A DNA stretch of 16,292 nucleotides from CAKOSP01 sp964370545. GTDB lineage: Bacteria > Bacillota_I > Bacilli_A > RF39 > UBA660. A program made the position numbers and the translations under genes. The notes under the pieces were generated by a model. The model saw only the letters and a list, made by a program, of their open reading frames with translations. It searched no databases and was not told where the DNA came from. Of this stretch, positions 5,422-12,479 are shown in pieces (positions within the stretch are counted from its first letter, which is position 1; each line of letters begins with the position of its first letter). Location: NCBI GenBank assembly GCA_964370545.1, contig CAYJJQ010000020.1, positions 1 through 16,292 on the forward strand. The letters run 5' to 3'.

Positions 5422-6569
5422 TGAAAAAAGCAGTATTTATAATATTGGCTATTTTAATAGTTCTAGTTATATTTTTTGTTTTATACAAAGTCTATTATAA
5501 AAAAGAAGATATAAGTTTACCTAATATAAATAATAGTGAAGTAAAAGAAGAAAATTATAGCGCAAGCTTACTAGCTGTAGGTGATGCTTTAATACATAGC
5601 GGAATATATAAAAAAGCTCAAACTTCTGATGGTTATGATTTTACTAGCACACTTACTGAAGTAACCGACATAGTAAAGATGCATGATATAACATATGTTA
5701 ATCAAGAAAGCCCTTTTGCTAATAAAGCACCAGCTAATTATCCTAGAATAAACACTCCTACTGAGTGGGGAGATGCTTTAATAAATGCTGGATTTAATAT
5801 GTTTTCTTTTGCTAATAATCATGCTATGGACCAAAATGAATCTGGAGTACTTGATACTCTAAGTTATATACAAACAAAAGATGTTTATTATAGTGGTATA
5901 AATGATTCATTTGAAAATCAAGATATAATAAAAATAAGTGAAGTTAATGGTATTAGTTATGCTATGATAGCTTATACTGAGCATACAAATGGTCTACCAG
6001 TTCCTACCGGTAAAGAATATTTAGTAAATGTTTATTCTAAAGAACTGGCAGAAAAGCATATTAATTCTATTAAAGATAAAGTGGATGTAATAATTGTTTC
6101 TATGCACTGGGGATATGAATATAAAGAAATGCCTAATGATTATCAAACTAATACAGCTAAAGAACTTGCAGATATGGGAGTAGATATTATTTTAGGAAGT
6201 CATCCTCATTGGATACAACCCATAGATTATATAGATGATACTTTAGTAGTTTATTCTTTAGGAAATTTTTTATCAGCACAAATGCAAATAGCAGATAGAT
6301 ACCCTTATACAGATTCTGTTACTGTAGGAGCAATGGTTACTTTAGATATTAACAAAACAGTTAAAGGTGATGAAACTAATATTAATATAAATAATTTAAA
6401 TGTTGAACTTGTGTATAGTCATTATTCATCTAGTGATGGATATAAAGTTATTCCTTTTAGTAAAATGAGTTCACATTATGATAAAGATTATATTAATTTA
6501 TATGAAAAACATAAAACTAGATTATATCTACTTAATGATACGTTTACAGTAAGTTCACTTGCAAATTAA
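5421..6569 (+). CDS. CapA/PgsA-type metallophosphatase-fold protein, membrane-anchored
   Basis: Of 382 residues, 4-23 form an N-terminal membrane anchor. A PGA_cap (CapA) domain spans about 48-320. Its metallophosphatase-like motifs are in order: VGDALIHSG (D55, H59), NQESPF (N94, E96), FANNHAMD (N132, N133, H134), SMHWGYEY (H229), LGSHPHWIQP (H261, H263) and SLGNFLSAQ (N282). CapA/PgsA proteins take part in poly-gamma-glutamate capsule synthesis, but the capB, capC and capD partners are not here. Lone copies are widespread in gut Firmicutes with unknown substrate. The active site should face outward. The gene overlaps the end of the HIT gene by one base, and a strong terminator follows. Confidence 0.88.
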   Translation: MKKAVFIILAILIVLVIFFVLYKVYYKKEDISLPNINNSEVKEENYSASLLAVGDALIHSGIYKKAQTSDGYDFTSTLTEVTDIVKMHDITYVNQESPFANKAPANYPRINTPTEWGDALINAGFNMFSFANNHAMDQNESGVLDTLSYIQTKDVYYSGINDSFENQDIIKISEVNGISYAMIAYTEHTNGLPVPTGKEYLVNVYSKELAEKHINSIKDKVDVIIVSMHWGYEYKEMPNDYQTNTAKELADMGVDIILGSHPHWIQPIDYIDDTLVVYSLGNFLSAQMQIADRYPYTDSVTVGAMVTLDINKTVKGDETNININNLNVELVYSHYSSSDGYKVIPFSKMSSHYDKDYINLYEKHKTRLYLLNDTFTVSSLAN

Positions 6570-6594
6570 AACTACTTTTTCAAGTAGTTTTTTT
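6569..6594 (+). terminator. Terminator of the HIT-CapA operon, probably bidirectional
   Basis: AAACTACTT (6569-6577) pairs with AAGTAGTTT (6582-6590) around TTTC, and T continues to 6594. On the minus strand the same stem is followed by TTTTAATTT, so it could also stop the YjcZ-like transcript. Confidence 0.88.
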
Positions 6595-6612
6595 ATGTTA
6601 AAAGTTAAACTT

Positions 6613-6729
6613 TTAAAAATACAGTGTGCCACCTATTATGATAGCTAACAGTATAAATAATATTAATACAATATAGCAATTATTACTAGGTGTACAACAT
6701 GGATCTTTTTTAGTTTCGCATTTTTCCAT
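6613..6729 (-). CDS. Small YjcZ-like hydrophobic protein B (38 residues, Cys-rich N-terminus)
   Basis: ATG at 6729, stop at 6613-6615. The protein begins MEKCETKKDPCCTPSNNC and continues with one membrane helix, YIVLILFILLAIIIGG. The hydrophobic core (LFILL-x-I-I-x-G) matches the Bacillus YjcZ family of tiny proteins annotated as sporulation proteins, where 'LFILLIIVG' is the hallmark. Four Cys before the helix are unusual for that family and may bind a metal or form disulfides. An AAAGGAGG ribosome binding site lies upstream. The gene sits 23 bases after sister gene A, so the pair is probably one transcript. The role in Bacillus is poorly defined, and it is inferred here as a forespore or mother-cell membrane protein. 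Confidence 0.75.
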   Translation of the reverse strand: MEKCETKKDPCCTPSNNCYIVLILFILLAIIIGGTLYF

Positions 6730-6752
6730 TTATAGTACCTCCTTTTATATTA

Positions 6753-6839
6753 CTAAATAAATGCTCCACAGATGATTATCAATAGTATGAATAGCACTAA
6801 TACGATAGCAGCACTATTACAATTTTTATAACAACCCAT
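6753..6839 (-). CDS. Small YjcZ-like hydrophobic protein A (28 residues)
   Basis: ATG at 6839, stop TAG at 6753-6755. The N-terminus is MGCYKNCNS and the rest is a single hydrophobic helix, AAIVLVLFILLIIICG. The core VLFILLII-x-x-G is almost the exact YjcZ-family signature known from Bacillus small sporulation proteins. An AAAGGAGG ribosome binding site lies eight bases upstream, and a CATACAAT sigma-E-type box (6871-6878) lies upstream of that. It is the first gene of a pair with protein B, and the two look like a duplication with different Cys-bearing heads. Three Cys (3, 7, 25) are present. The gene is easily missed because of its length. Confidence 0.78.
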   Translation of the reverse strand: MGCYKNCNSAAIVLVLFILLIIICGAFI

Positions 6840-6870
6840 AATTAATTCCTCCTTTATTATCTTTCAATAT

Positions 6871-6878
6871 ATTGTATG
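6871..6878 (-). promoter_or_regulatory. Sigma-E-like -10 box for the YjcZ-like pair
   Basis: Minus strand CATACAAT fits CATACAnT fully. TCACGTT lies 13 bases upstream and agrees at five of seven positions with the sigma-E -35 (KMATATT). The predicted transcript start is about 6864, some 25 bases before the ATG. Confidence 0.55.
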
Positions 6879-6927
6879 GTTAATTATTTACAACGTGAGG
6901 GAATTTGACAAAATAATACTTATTTTC

Positions 6928-6956
6928 TTGATATTGAATATCATTGTTGATATAAT
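6928..6956 (+). promoter_or_regulatory. Sigma-A promoter of prsA
   Basis: TTGATA (6928-6933), 17 bases, TATAAT (6951-6956). AGGAGG follows at about 6962-6967, so the leader is short. Confidence 0.82.
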
Positions 6957-6977
6957 ACTTTTAGGAGGAAAATATTA

Positions 6978-8012
6978 ATGTTAAAAAATTTAAAAATAAT
7001 TAGTTTACTTGGAATTAGTTTGTTTCTAATTACTGGTTGTGGCGAAGTTGCAAAACTTGCTAATGGAGAGGAAGCAGTTGTTACACTTAAAGATGGTGAA
7101 ATGATTAGTGTTGATTCTTTATATAATGAATTAAAAATGAGTTATGCCCTTCAAAGTTTAATTACTATGATGGATAAGCAAATTTTTGAAACTGAGTTTG
7201 AAGAAAACATAGAAGATGCTAAAGCTTATGCAGAACAAGCAGTTCAAAGTATGTTAGCTACTTATGGTGGTGAAGAAGAATTACTTAATTTAATATCTAG
7301 TCAAGGATTTAGTAATTTAGAAGATTATACTGAATATATATATTTAGGTAATATGCAACAATATGCTTTAGAACAATATTCTAAAGATCAAATCACTGAT
7401 GATCAAGTAGAAAAATTTTATGAAGAAGAAGCTGAAGGAGATATTGAAATAGCACATATTTTAATAGTACCAGACGCTACAAGTTCATCAACTGAAGAAG
7501 AAATTACTAAAGCTGAGCAAGATGCTGAAGATTTAATAATGGATACTATTATACCTGCACTTAAAGCTGCTGGTGATGATGAAGAAGAAATAAAAAAAGT
7601 TTTCGAAGAATTAGTTGAAAAATATTCTGATGATAGTGCTACATTAACTAATGGTGGTTCACTAGGAACAATTAATAATTATGGAGCATTAGATATATCT
7701 TATGATGAATTAGTAAATGCTGCTTATGATTTAAAAGATGGAGAATATACAACTAAAATAGTAGTTACTGAATTTGGTTACCATGTTATTTTAAGAACAT
7801 CATCTGAAGATAAAGGTTCTTTAGAAGATTTAACTGATGATATAAGAGCTTTCTTAGCTAATAACTTAGTTATATCTGATTCAAATCAAATGACATTTGA
7901 TATGTTACTATACTATCGTGATTTATATGAAATGGAAATTACTGATTCTGAATTAAAAAACCAATATGATGATTATGTTAAAGAAGCAAAAAAATCATTA
8001 GCTGAAAATTAA
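6978..8012 (+). CDS. prsA: PrsA-type foldase lipoprotein (parvulin peptidyl-prolyl isomerase)
   Basis: This 344-residue protein starts with a lipoprotein signal: a short Lys-bearing head, a hydrophobic stretch, and the lipobox FLITGC with Cys21 as lipidation site. A helical SurA/PrsA N-domain (about 40-150) precedes a parvulin domain (about 155-275). Parvulin marks are IEIAHILI (His160), LVEKYSDDSAT, GGSLGTINNYG and EFGYHVILRT (His269). A helical C-terminal part completes the chaperone bowl. PrsA folds secreted proteins at the outer face of the membrane. There is an extra acidic insert after His160 (about 168-205). The gene has its own sigma-A promoter, an AGGAGG site and a terminator, so it is monocistronic. 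Confidence 0.92.
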   Translation: MLKNLKIISLLGISLFLITGCGEVAKLANGEEAVVTLKDGEMISVDSLYNELKMSYALQSLITMMDKQIFETEFEENIEDAKAYAEQAVQSMLATYGGEEELLNLISSQGFSNLEDYTEYIYLGNMQQYALEQYSKDQITDDQVEKFYEEEAEGDIEIAHILIVPDATSSSTEEEITKAEQDAEDLIMDTIIPALKAAGDDEEEIKKVFEELVEKYSDDSATLTNGGSLGTINNYGALDISYDELVNAAYDLKDGEYTTKIVVTEFGYHVILRTSSEDKGSLEDLTDDIRAFLANNLVISDSNQMTFDMLLYYRDLYEMEITDSELKNQYDDYVKEAKKSLAEN

Positions 8013-8038
8013 AATGAAGATTACTCTTCATTTTTTTT
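8013..8038. terminator. Bidirectional terminator shared by prsA and recX
   Basis: AATGAAGA (8013-8020) pairs with TCTTCATT (8025-8032) around TTAC. T runs to 8038 on the plus strand, and TTAATTTT follows on the minus strand. The recX stop codon (8021-8023) lies in the loop. Confidence 0.85.
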
Positions 8039-8797
8039 GTTATAATTGTTTATAATATCTGATTCACTATAGCCTTTTCTATATAGGGCTATTTTTATTT
8101 TAAAAAATAATTCCTTTTCTGATAAATTTTTATTTTTATATTTTTTTATTAACTTATCTATATCTTTACTAATGATATCATTATCATTATTATCTAAATT
8201 ATAATTAATATTTATTAAATAATCTGGATATCCTAAAGTTTTTAAATATACTTTAATTTTCTTATTTTTTTCTTTATAAGAATATTTATTATAACTTTTT
8301 GATTTCTTTAATATTATTTTTTCTATTTTACTAGTCCATATAGATTCATTTATATCATTTAGATAATTAGTTATATCATTTTGATTTAAACCCTTTAAAA
8401 CAAGCTCTGAGGTTATTTTAAGAGGTCCTTTAAGTGTAAGATTAATAGAATCATTTATATATGCTTCTATATAGTTATTTTCATCTAATAAATTAACTTT
8501 TATTAATTTATTTATTATTATTTGAATATCTTTATATTTATATTCTTTAGAATATAAATATGTTGTTATTTCTTTTTTTGTTTTTAATTTTTGTTTTATT
8601 TTTCTTACTAATATAAAATATTCTTTCATTAATTTATTATAGTTAATTATTTCATCATATACTTCATCACTTAGTTTAGTTCCTACTAGTAATTTATATT
8701 CAATTATTGTTTCATCAAAAAGTAAAAAAGGATCTCCCTTTTCTACTATTATTTTATATTCATTGTTTTTTATTTGAATTATACTTTTTATTATCAT
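8021..8797 (-). CDS. recX: Regulatory protein RecX
   Basis: This 258-residue protein is close to the 264 residues of B. subtilis RecX. It is made of tandem three-helix repeats. The first is recognisable in KLKTKKEITTYLYSKEYKYKDI with KVNLLDENNYIEAYIND; the next contains LKGPLKITSELVLKGL (the family 'GP-x-x-I-x-x-x-L-x-x-x-G' mark); the last ends FFKIKIALYRKGYSESDI. RecX binds RecA filaments and tunes recombination and the SOS response. Base composition is extreme (Lys, Asn and Ile dominate). The start is one base after the nrnA stop (TAA-T-ATG), so it is coupled to nrnA. recA is not in the window. Confidence 0.88.
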   Translation of the reverse strand: MIIKSIIQIKNNEYKIIVEKGDPFLLFDETIIEYKLLVGTKLSDEVYDEIINYNKLMKEYFILVRKIKQKLKTKKEITTYLYSKEYKYKDIQIIINKLIKVNLLDENNYIEAYINDSINLTLKGPLKITSELVLKGLNQNDITNYLNDINESIWTSKIEKIILKKSKSYNKYSYKEKNKKIKVYLKTLGYPDYLININYNLDNNDNDIISKDIDKLIKKYKNKNLSEKELFFKIKIALYRKGYSESDIINNYNKKNEE

Positions 8798-8798
8798 A

Positions 8799-9782
8799 TT
8801 ATTTTGTTTCTACACTTCTGTATAGTTCACATGCTTTATCTAATTCTTTAATTAGTTTTTGAATATCACCTTTATTTTTAATTCTACAACCACTTGCATA
8901 TTTATGACCACCGCCATTAAATCTAGTAGCTATTTCATTAATTATAGGTCCCCTGCTTCTAATATTAACTTTATAGACATCATTTCTTTCATCATAGGTA
9001 ACAAAACACCAACATATTAACTCTTTAATAAAGTAAAAATCATTTACCATATTAGCTGGTACTGAAGTATCAACTCCATGCTTTTTTAATATCTCATTTT
9101 CTATTTCTATATGACCAAAACAATTATCGCTAATAGATATATTTGATATTAGATATGAATAAAATTTTAATTCTGTTAAACTTCTTTCATATAATAAATC
9201 ATAATTAGCAACAAAGTTAAATGGATATGCTTTTAATAATTCTGTAACAGTTTCAAAAGTACTTACTGATGTATTTTTTAACAAGAATCTATCCGAATCA
9301 AATACCATACCTGTAAATAAAGCTTCTGCTATCTTATGATCCATTTTCATCTTACTATACATTAGAAAGTTAGTTACCATTTCACATGCTGATGACTTAG
9401 TTTCATCAGTCCAGTCTACTGTACCAATTATATCTTCAGCAGGATGATGATCTATTTTAAGTATGGCATCATAAGATAAATCTTCTATTCCATCAATTCT
9501 TGCAAAGTTAGGTAAATCAAGAACAACAAGTAAACAACCATCATATTCTTTAATATTATCCACTTTATCAAGTGATCCTATAAATCTAAATCTAGCTACT
9601 CCTGCACCAATTGCTACTACATCTTTATTAGGAAATGTAAGTAATATTGAATCTCTAAGTGCTATTTGTGAACCTAGAGCATCAGGATCTGGTCCTACAT
9701 GTCTTACTATCACTATTTTTTCATATTTTTTTATAATTGAATATATTTGTTTAAATACATCCATTTTCTTATTTAATATCAT
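8799..9782 (-). CDS. nrnA: DHH-family oligoribonuclease / pAp phosphatase NrnA
   Basis: This 327-residue protein has the DHH/DHHA1 layout: VRHVGPDPDALGS at 26-38 (H28, D32, D34), VLDLPN with D89, IDHHP at 110-114, and the C-terminal substrate-binding GGGHKYASG at 290-298. NrnA degrades RNA fragments of two to five bases from the 3' end and dephosphorylates pAp, replacing Orn in Firmicutes. The ATG at 9782 is three bases after the ackA stop; the SD is poor (GGAG in the ackA end, 12 bases away). The internal ATG at residue 7 is a possible alternative start. It lies between ackA and recX in one probable operon. Confidence 0.93.
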   Translation of the reverse strand: MILNKKMDVFKQIYSIIKKYEKIVIVRHVGPDPDALGSQIALRDSILLTFPNKDVVAIGAGVARFRFIGSLDKVDNIKEYDGCLLVVLDLPNFARIDGIEDLSYDAILKIDHHPAEDIIGTVDWTDETKSSACEMVTNFLMYSKMKMDHKIAEALFTGMVFDSDRFLLKNTSVSTFETVTELLKAYPFNFVANYDLLYERSLTELKFYSYLISNISISDNCFGHIEIENEILKKHGVDTSVPANMVNDFYFIKELICWCFVTYDERNDVYKVNIRSRGPIINEIATRFNGGGHKYASGCRIKNKGDIQKLIKELDKACELYRSVETK

Positions 9783-9785
9783 TAT

Positions 9786-10961
9786 TTATTTAAGCTCCGC
9801 TACTTCTAGTGCTATCATTAATTCTTCATTAGTTGGCACAACATATACTGGTATTTTAGAATCTTCTGTAGATATTTCTCTAAATTCTCCTCTAAAGTCA
9901 TTTTTACTATTATCAATTTTAACACCTAAAGACGCTATTTTATCTAATAATAATCTTCTAATATCAATACCGTTTTCTAAAACTCCTGCAGTTAAGCAAA
10001 TTACATCTGCACCACCTAATATATTATTATACATTGCTACATAATTAGCTATTTTTTGAACATATATATTTTGTGCAAGAATTCCTCTTTCATTACCCTC
10101 TTTAACAGCAGCTTCTATATCGCGGCCATCACTTGAAATACCAGATACTCCTAGTAAACCACTATTTTTATTTAAATCATTAGTTATCTCTTTAATAGTT
10201 TTTCCAGTTTTTTGCATAACATATTCTATCATACTAGCATCTATATCTCCTGATCTAGTACCCATCATAAGTCCTGCAAGAGGAGTGAATCCCATAGATG
10301 TATCAACTACATTATGGCTATCAATAGCTGCTATTGATGCTCCATTACCTACGTGACAAGATATTACTTTAAGATTATCTTTACCAAATTTTTCTGATAT
10401 TGATTTATCTATATATTTATGACTTGTTCCGTGAAATCCATATTTTCTAACACCAAAATCTTCATACCAAGAATATGGTACTGGATAAATATAATTTACT
10501 TTATCCATTGTTTGATGAAATGCTGTATCAAATACTGCTACATTAAGTACATTTGGTAGTTTAGCCATAAATGCTCTTATTCCCATAATGTTAGCAGGAT
10601 TATGTAAAGGTGCAAGTTCAGTATATTTATCTATTTCATTAATAGTTTCTTCAGTAAGAATTACTGATTTACTAAACTGATCTCCTCCATGAACAACTCT
10701 ATGTCCTATTCCTTCTATTTCTTCAAGTGAAGAAACAATTTTAAGATCAATAAGTTCTGTCATAAGTATTTCTACTGCCTGACTATGGTCATTCATATGA
10801 ACTTCTTTCTTAATTTTTTCTGATCCTAATTTTATTGTATAAACACCACCGTCTATACCAATTCTTTCAAATAAACCACTAGCTATAGTAGTTTGTTCAG
10901 GTAATTCTGTTACTGTAAATTTAAGTGATGAACTTCCTGCATTAACTGATAATATTTTCAT
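9786..10961 (-). CDS. ackA: Acetate kinase
   Basis: This 391-residue protein has all ASKHA acetate-kinase marks: VNAGSSSLK (N7), GHRVVHGG (R88), FDTAFHQTM (D145, H149), GFHGTSHKY (H177), CHVGNGASI (202-210), MGTRSGDID (R236) and PTNEELMIA near the end. It interconverts acetate plus ATP with acetyl phosphate plus ADP; in a fermenter it forms ATP from acetyl phosphate. The phosphotransacetylase gene is not in the window. An AGGAG ribosome binding site lies upstream of the ATG. A TATAAT at 10981-10986 gives a promoter of its own, although the upstream 58-residue gene could be co-transcribed. Confidence 0.98.
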   Translation of the reverse strand: MKILSVNAGSSSLKFTVTELPEQTTIASGLFERIGIDGGVYTIKLGSEKIKKEVHMNDHSQAVEILMTELIDLKIVSSLEEIEGIGHRVVHGGDQFSKSVILTEETINEIDKYTELAPLHNPANIMGIRAFMAKLPNVLNVAVFDTAFHQTMDKVNYIYPVPYSWYEDFGVRKYGFHGTSHKYIDKSISEKFGKDNLKVISCHVGNGASIAAIDSHNVVDTSMGFTPLAGLMMGTRSGDIDASMIEYVMQKTGKTIKEITNDLNKNSGLLGVSGISSDGRDIEAAVKEGNERGILAQNIYVQKIANYVAMYNNILGGADVICLTAGVLENGIDIRRLLLDKIASLGVKIDNSKNDFRGEFREISTEDSKIPVYVVPTNEELMIALEVAELK

Positions 10962-10980
10962 AATTTCAACTCCTACAACA

Positions 10981-10986
10981 ATTATA
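10981..10986 (-). promoter_or_regulatory. -10 element of the ackA promoter
   Basis: Minus strand TATAAT 20 bases before the ackA start, with no clear -35 at 16-18 bases. The 57 bases between ackA and the 58-residue gene contain no hairpin. Confidence 0.45.
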
Positions 10987-11018
10987 CATAATTATTGAGA
11001 ATTTATCTAGTAATTTGT

Positions 11019-11195
11019 TTACTTTTGTCTATTATCTTGATTGGTATGTGTTACATTATAAGAAATATCCAATTCCTCCTTGTTGCTTGAATAAAAATTA
11101 TAGCCATATGGATTAGAATACTCATTTCTAAGTTTATCTTTCTTGCATGTTTTAGTTATATCAAAACCTTTATACATATAATTACTTTTTTCCAA
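11019..11195 (-). CDS. Small polar protein of unknown function (58 residues, TTG start)
   Basis: From the TTG at 11195 the frame gives 58 residues, beginning with Met at the TTG then EKSNYMYKGFDITKT, with NPYGYNFYSS in the middle and NQDNRQK at the end. TTG is preferred because GGGTGAT lies five bases upstream, the same SD class as sigK, cotE and the HIT gene. An ATG seven codons in (11177) lacks an SD. The protein is hydrophilic, with one Cys and no membrane segment. I do not recognise a family. In B. subtilis the alpha/beta small acid-soluble protein gene sspA lies beside thiI, upstream of ackA in this region. This gene takes that place, but its sequence is not an alpha/beta SASP. A CATAATATA box just upstream resembles a sporulation sigma -10. 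Coding status is likely, not proven. Confidence 0.5.
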   Translation of the reverse strand: MEKSNYMYKGFDITKTCKKDKLRNEYSNPYGYNFYSSNKEELDISYNVTHTNQDNRQK

Positions 11196-11198
11196 ATT

Positions 11199-11227
11199 AA
11201 ATCACCCATTTATATTATGGATGATTT
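11199..11227 (-). promoter_or_regulatory. Hairpin covering the ribosome binding site of the 58-residue gene
   Basis: Minus strand: AAATCATCCAT (11227-11217), loop AATATAA, ATGGGTGATTT (11209-11199). All 11 positions pair, one as G-U. The GGGTGAT of the downstream gene is inside the 3' arm and the TTG start is three bases beyond. There is no T-run after it, so it is a poor terminator for thiI. It fits either a translation-blocking structure or a DNA palindrome. Confidence 0.5.
11213..11219 (-). promoter_or_regulatory. Possible sporulation-type -10 box before the 58-residue gene
   Basis: Minus strand CATAATA, read on as CATAATATA, fits both the sigma-G -10 (CATNHTA) and the sigma-K -10 (CATANNNTA). 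TTATA lies 17 bases upstream and matches four of five positions of the sigma-G -35 (GHATR). In AT-rich DNA such matches are common. If used, the transcript would begin after the hairpin's first arm and so lack the hairpin. Confidence 0.3.
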
Positions 11228-11235
11228 CTTTATTT

Positions 11236-12414
11236 TTATAATAAACTTCCAAAGTTATTTTCTTTATTTAGTTTAAGTATTTCTGCTTCTTTAACACTTT
11301 TATATAATAAATCCTCATATTCAATTAGTTTTTCGTATTCTTCACATTTTTTGCTTTCTGGATTGATTACTGGATGTTCAGGCACAAATATAGTACAGCA
11401 ATCTTCAAATGGTAGAATACTAGTTTCATAAGTATCTATTTTTTTAGCTATATCTATTATTTCTAATTTATCAAGACACGCTACAGGTCTAATAACTGGA
11501 ACTTTAACTACTTCATTTATAGCTTTCATACTTGTTAGTGTTTGGCTTGCTACTTGGCCAATAGATTCCCCATTTACTATAATATGACCTTTTATTTTAT
11601 GCGCTAAACGCTCAGCTATTCTATACATCATTCTTCTCATAATTGTAATTAGATATTCATGAGGAATATTTTTAAGAATTAATTCTTGTATTTCAGTAAA
11701 TTTAACCACATATAATGTAAGATTACTATCATATTCTTTTAGTTTTGAAGCTAGCTCTATTACTTTGTCTTTAGCGCTTTGACTAGTATGTGGAGGTGAA
11801 TCAAAGTATAAAGCTGTTAAGGATACTCCTCTTTTTATTGCTAGATAGCCTGCTACAGGCGAATCAATTCCCCCAGATAACATAAGAACACCTTTTCCTA
11901 AAGTGCCTACTGGATACCCTCCTAAGCCTTTATGTTTATCATAATATACAACTGCCTCATCTTTTCTTATTTCTATATTAATAAGTAATTCAGGATTATG
12001 TACATCTACTTTTATACTATCTATATTTTTAAGAAGATAGCCTCCTAATTTTCTAGATATTTCCATACTATTAAGTGGATAATTTTTATAACTTCTTTTA
12101 GTTTCTACTTTAAAAGATGAAAAAACATTCTCTTTTAAATTATCGATTAAAAACTTACCAATATACTCAATATCATTTTTTTCTAAAATATAACCAGTAT
12201 TTATTTCATGAATACCAAAAACTTTAGAAAGTTTATTTAATACAAGATCAAGTTCCTTGGTTTTAATAAACATTCTTCCATGATCATACTTAAGGTCATA
12301 CTCTATACCTTTTAAACTAATATTTATATTATCTATTAATTTTTTTATAAAAAATTTAATATTATTTTTCTTAATAGTTAATTCTCCATATTTAATTATT
12401 ATTACTTTTTCCAT
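11236..12414 (-). CDS. thiI: tRNA 4-thiouridine synthase ThiI
   Basis: This 392-residue protein has an N-terminal ferredoxin-like/THUMP region (about 1-165, with KYGELTIKK at 9-17), then the PP-loop ATP-binding motif SGGIDSP at 180-186. A late EDCCTIFVPEHP segment is typical of the short Bacillus type, which lacks the rhodanese domain. It adenylates U8 of tRNA and inserts sulfur delivered by a cysteine desulfurase; in B. subtilis the partner is NifZ. That desulfurase lies upstream here, with a 654-residue surface protein between. The start at 12414 has AGAGGA upstream. A terminator ends the upstream unit, and -10-like TAAAAT copies occur in the 58-base gap, so thiI probably has its own promoter. 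Confidence 0.95.
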   Translation of the reverse strand: MEKVIIIKYGELTIKKNNIKFFIKKLIDNINISLKGIEYDLKYDHGRMFIKTKELDLVLNKLSKVFGIHEINTGYILEKNDIEYIGKFLIDNLKENVFSSFKVETKRSYKNYPLNSMEISRKLGGYLLKNIDSIKVDVHNPELLINIEIRKDEAVVYYDKHKGLGGYPVGTLGKGVLMLSGGIDSPVAGYLAIKRGVSLTALYFDSPPHTSQSAKDKVIELASKLKEYDSNLTLYVVKFTEIQELILKNIPHEYLITIMRRMMYRIAERLAHKIKGHIIVNGESIGQVASQTLTSMKAINEVVKVPVIRPVACLDKLEIIDIAKKIDTYETSILPFEDCCTIFVPEHPVINPESKKCEEYEKLIEYEDLLYKSVKEAEILKLNKENNFGSLL

Positions 12415-12451
12415 ACTTGTTTCCTCTTGCTATATTTTAACATTTTATAAA

Positions 12452-12479
12452 GAAAAAAACTAGTAATAACTACTAGTTT
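12452..12479 (-). terminator. Terminator after the surface-protein gene
   Basis: Minus strand: AAACTAGTA (12479-12471), loop GTTAT, TACTAGTTT (12465-12457), with T extending to 12453. The TAG stop codon (12475-12473) lies inside the first stem arm. It ends the ezrA-nifZ-surface-protein unit. Confidence 0.88.

Noticed and set aside
6600..6619. AAAAGTT / AACTTTT repeat after the YjcZ-like genes as a terminator
   Set aside because: No T-run on the minus strand after it; the bidirectional hairpin at 6569-6594 is the better stop.
6905..6910. Second -35 (TTGACA) upstream of prsA
   Set aside because: A perfect hexamer, but no -10 lies 16-18 bases downstream; the TTGATA-17-TATAAT pair is the better promoter.
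6930..6942. Palindrome GATATTGAATATC between -35 and -10 of prsA as an operator
   Set aside because: Only six-base arms in AT-rich DNA, with no second copy nearby; too likely by chance.
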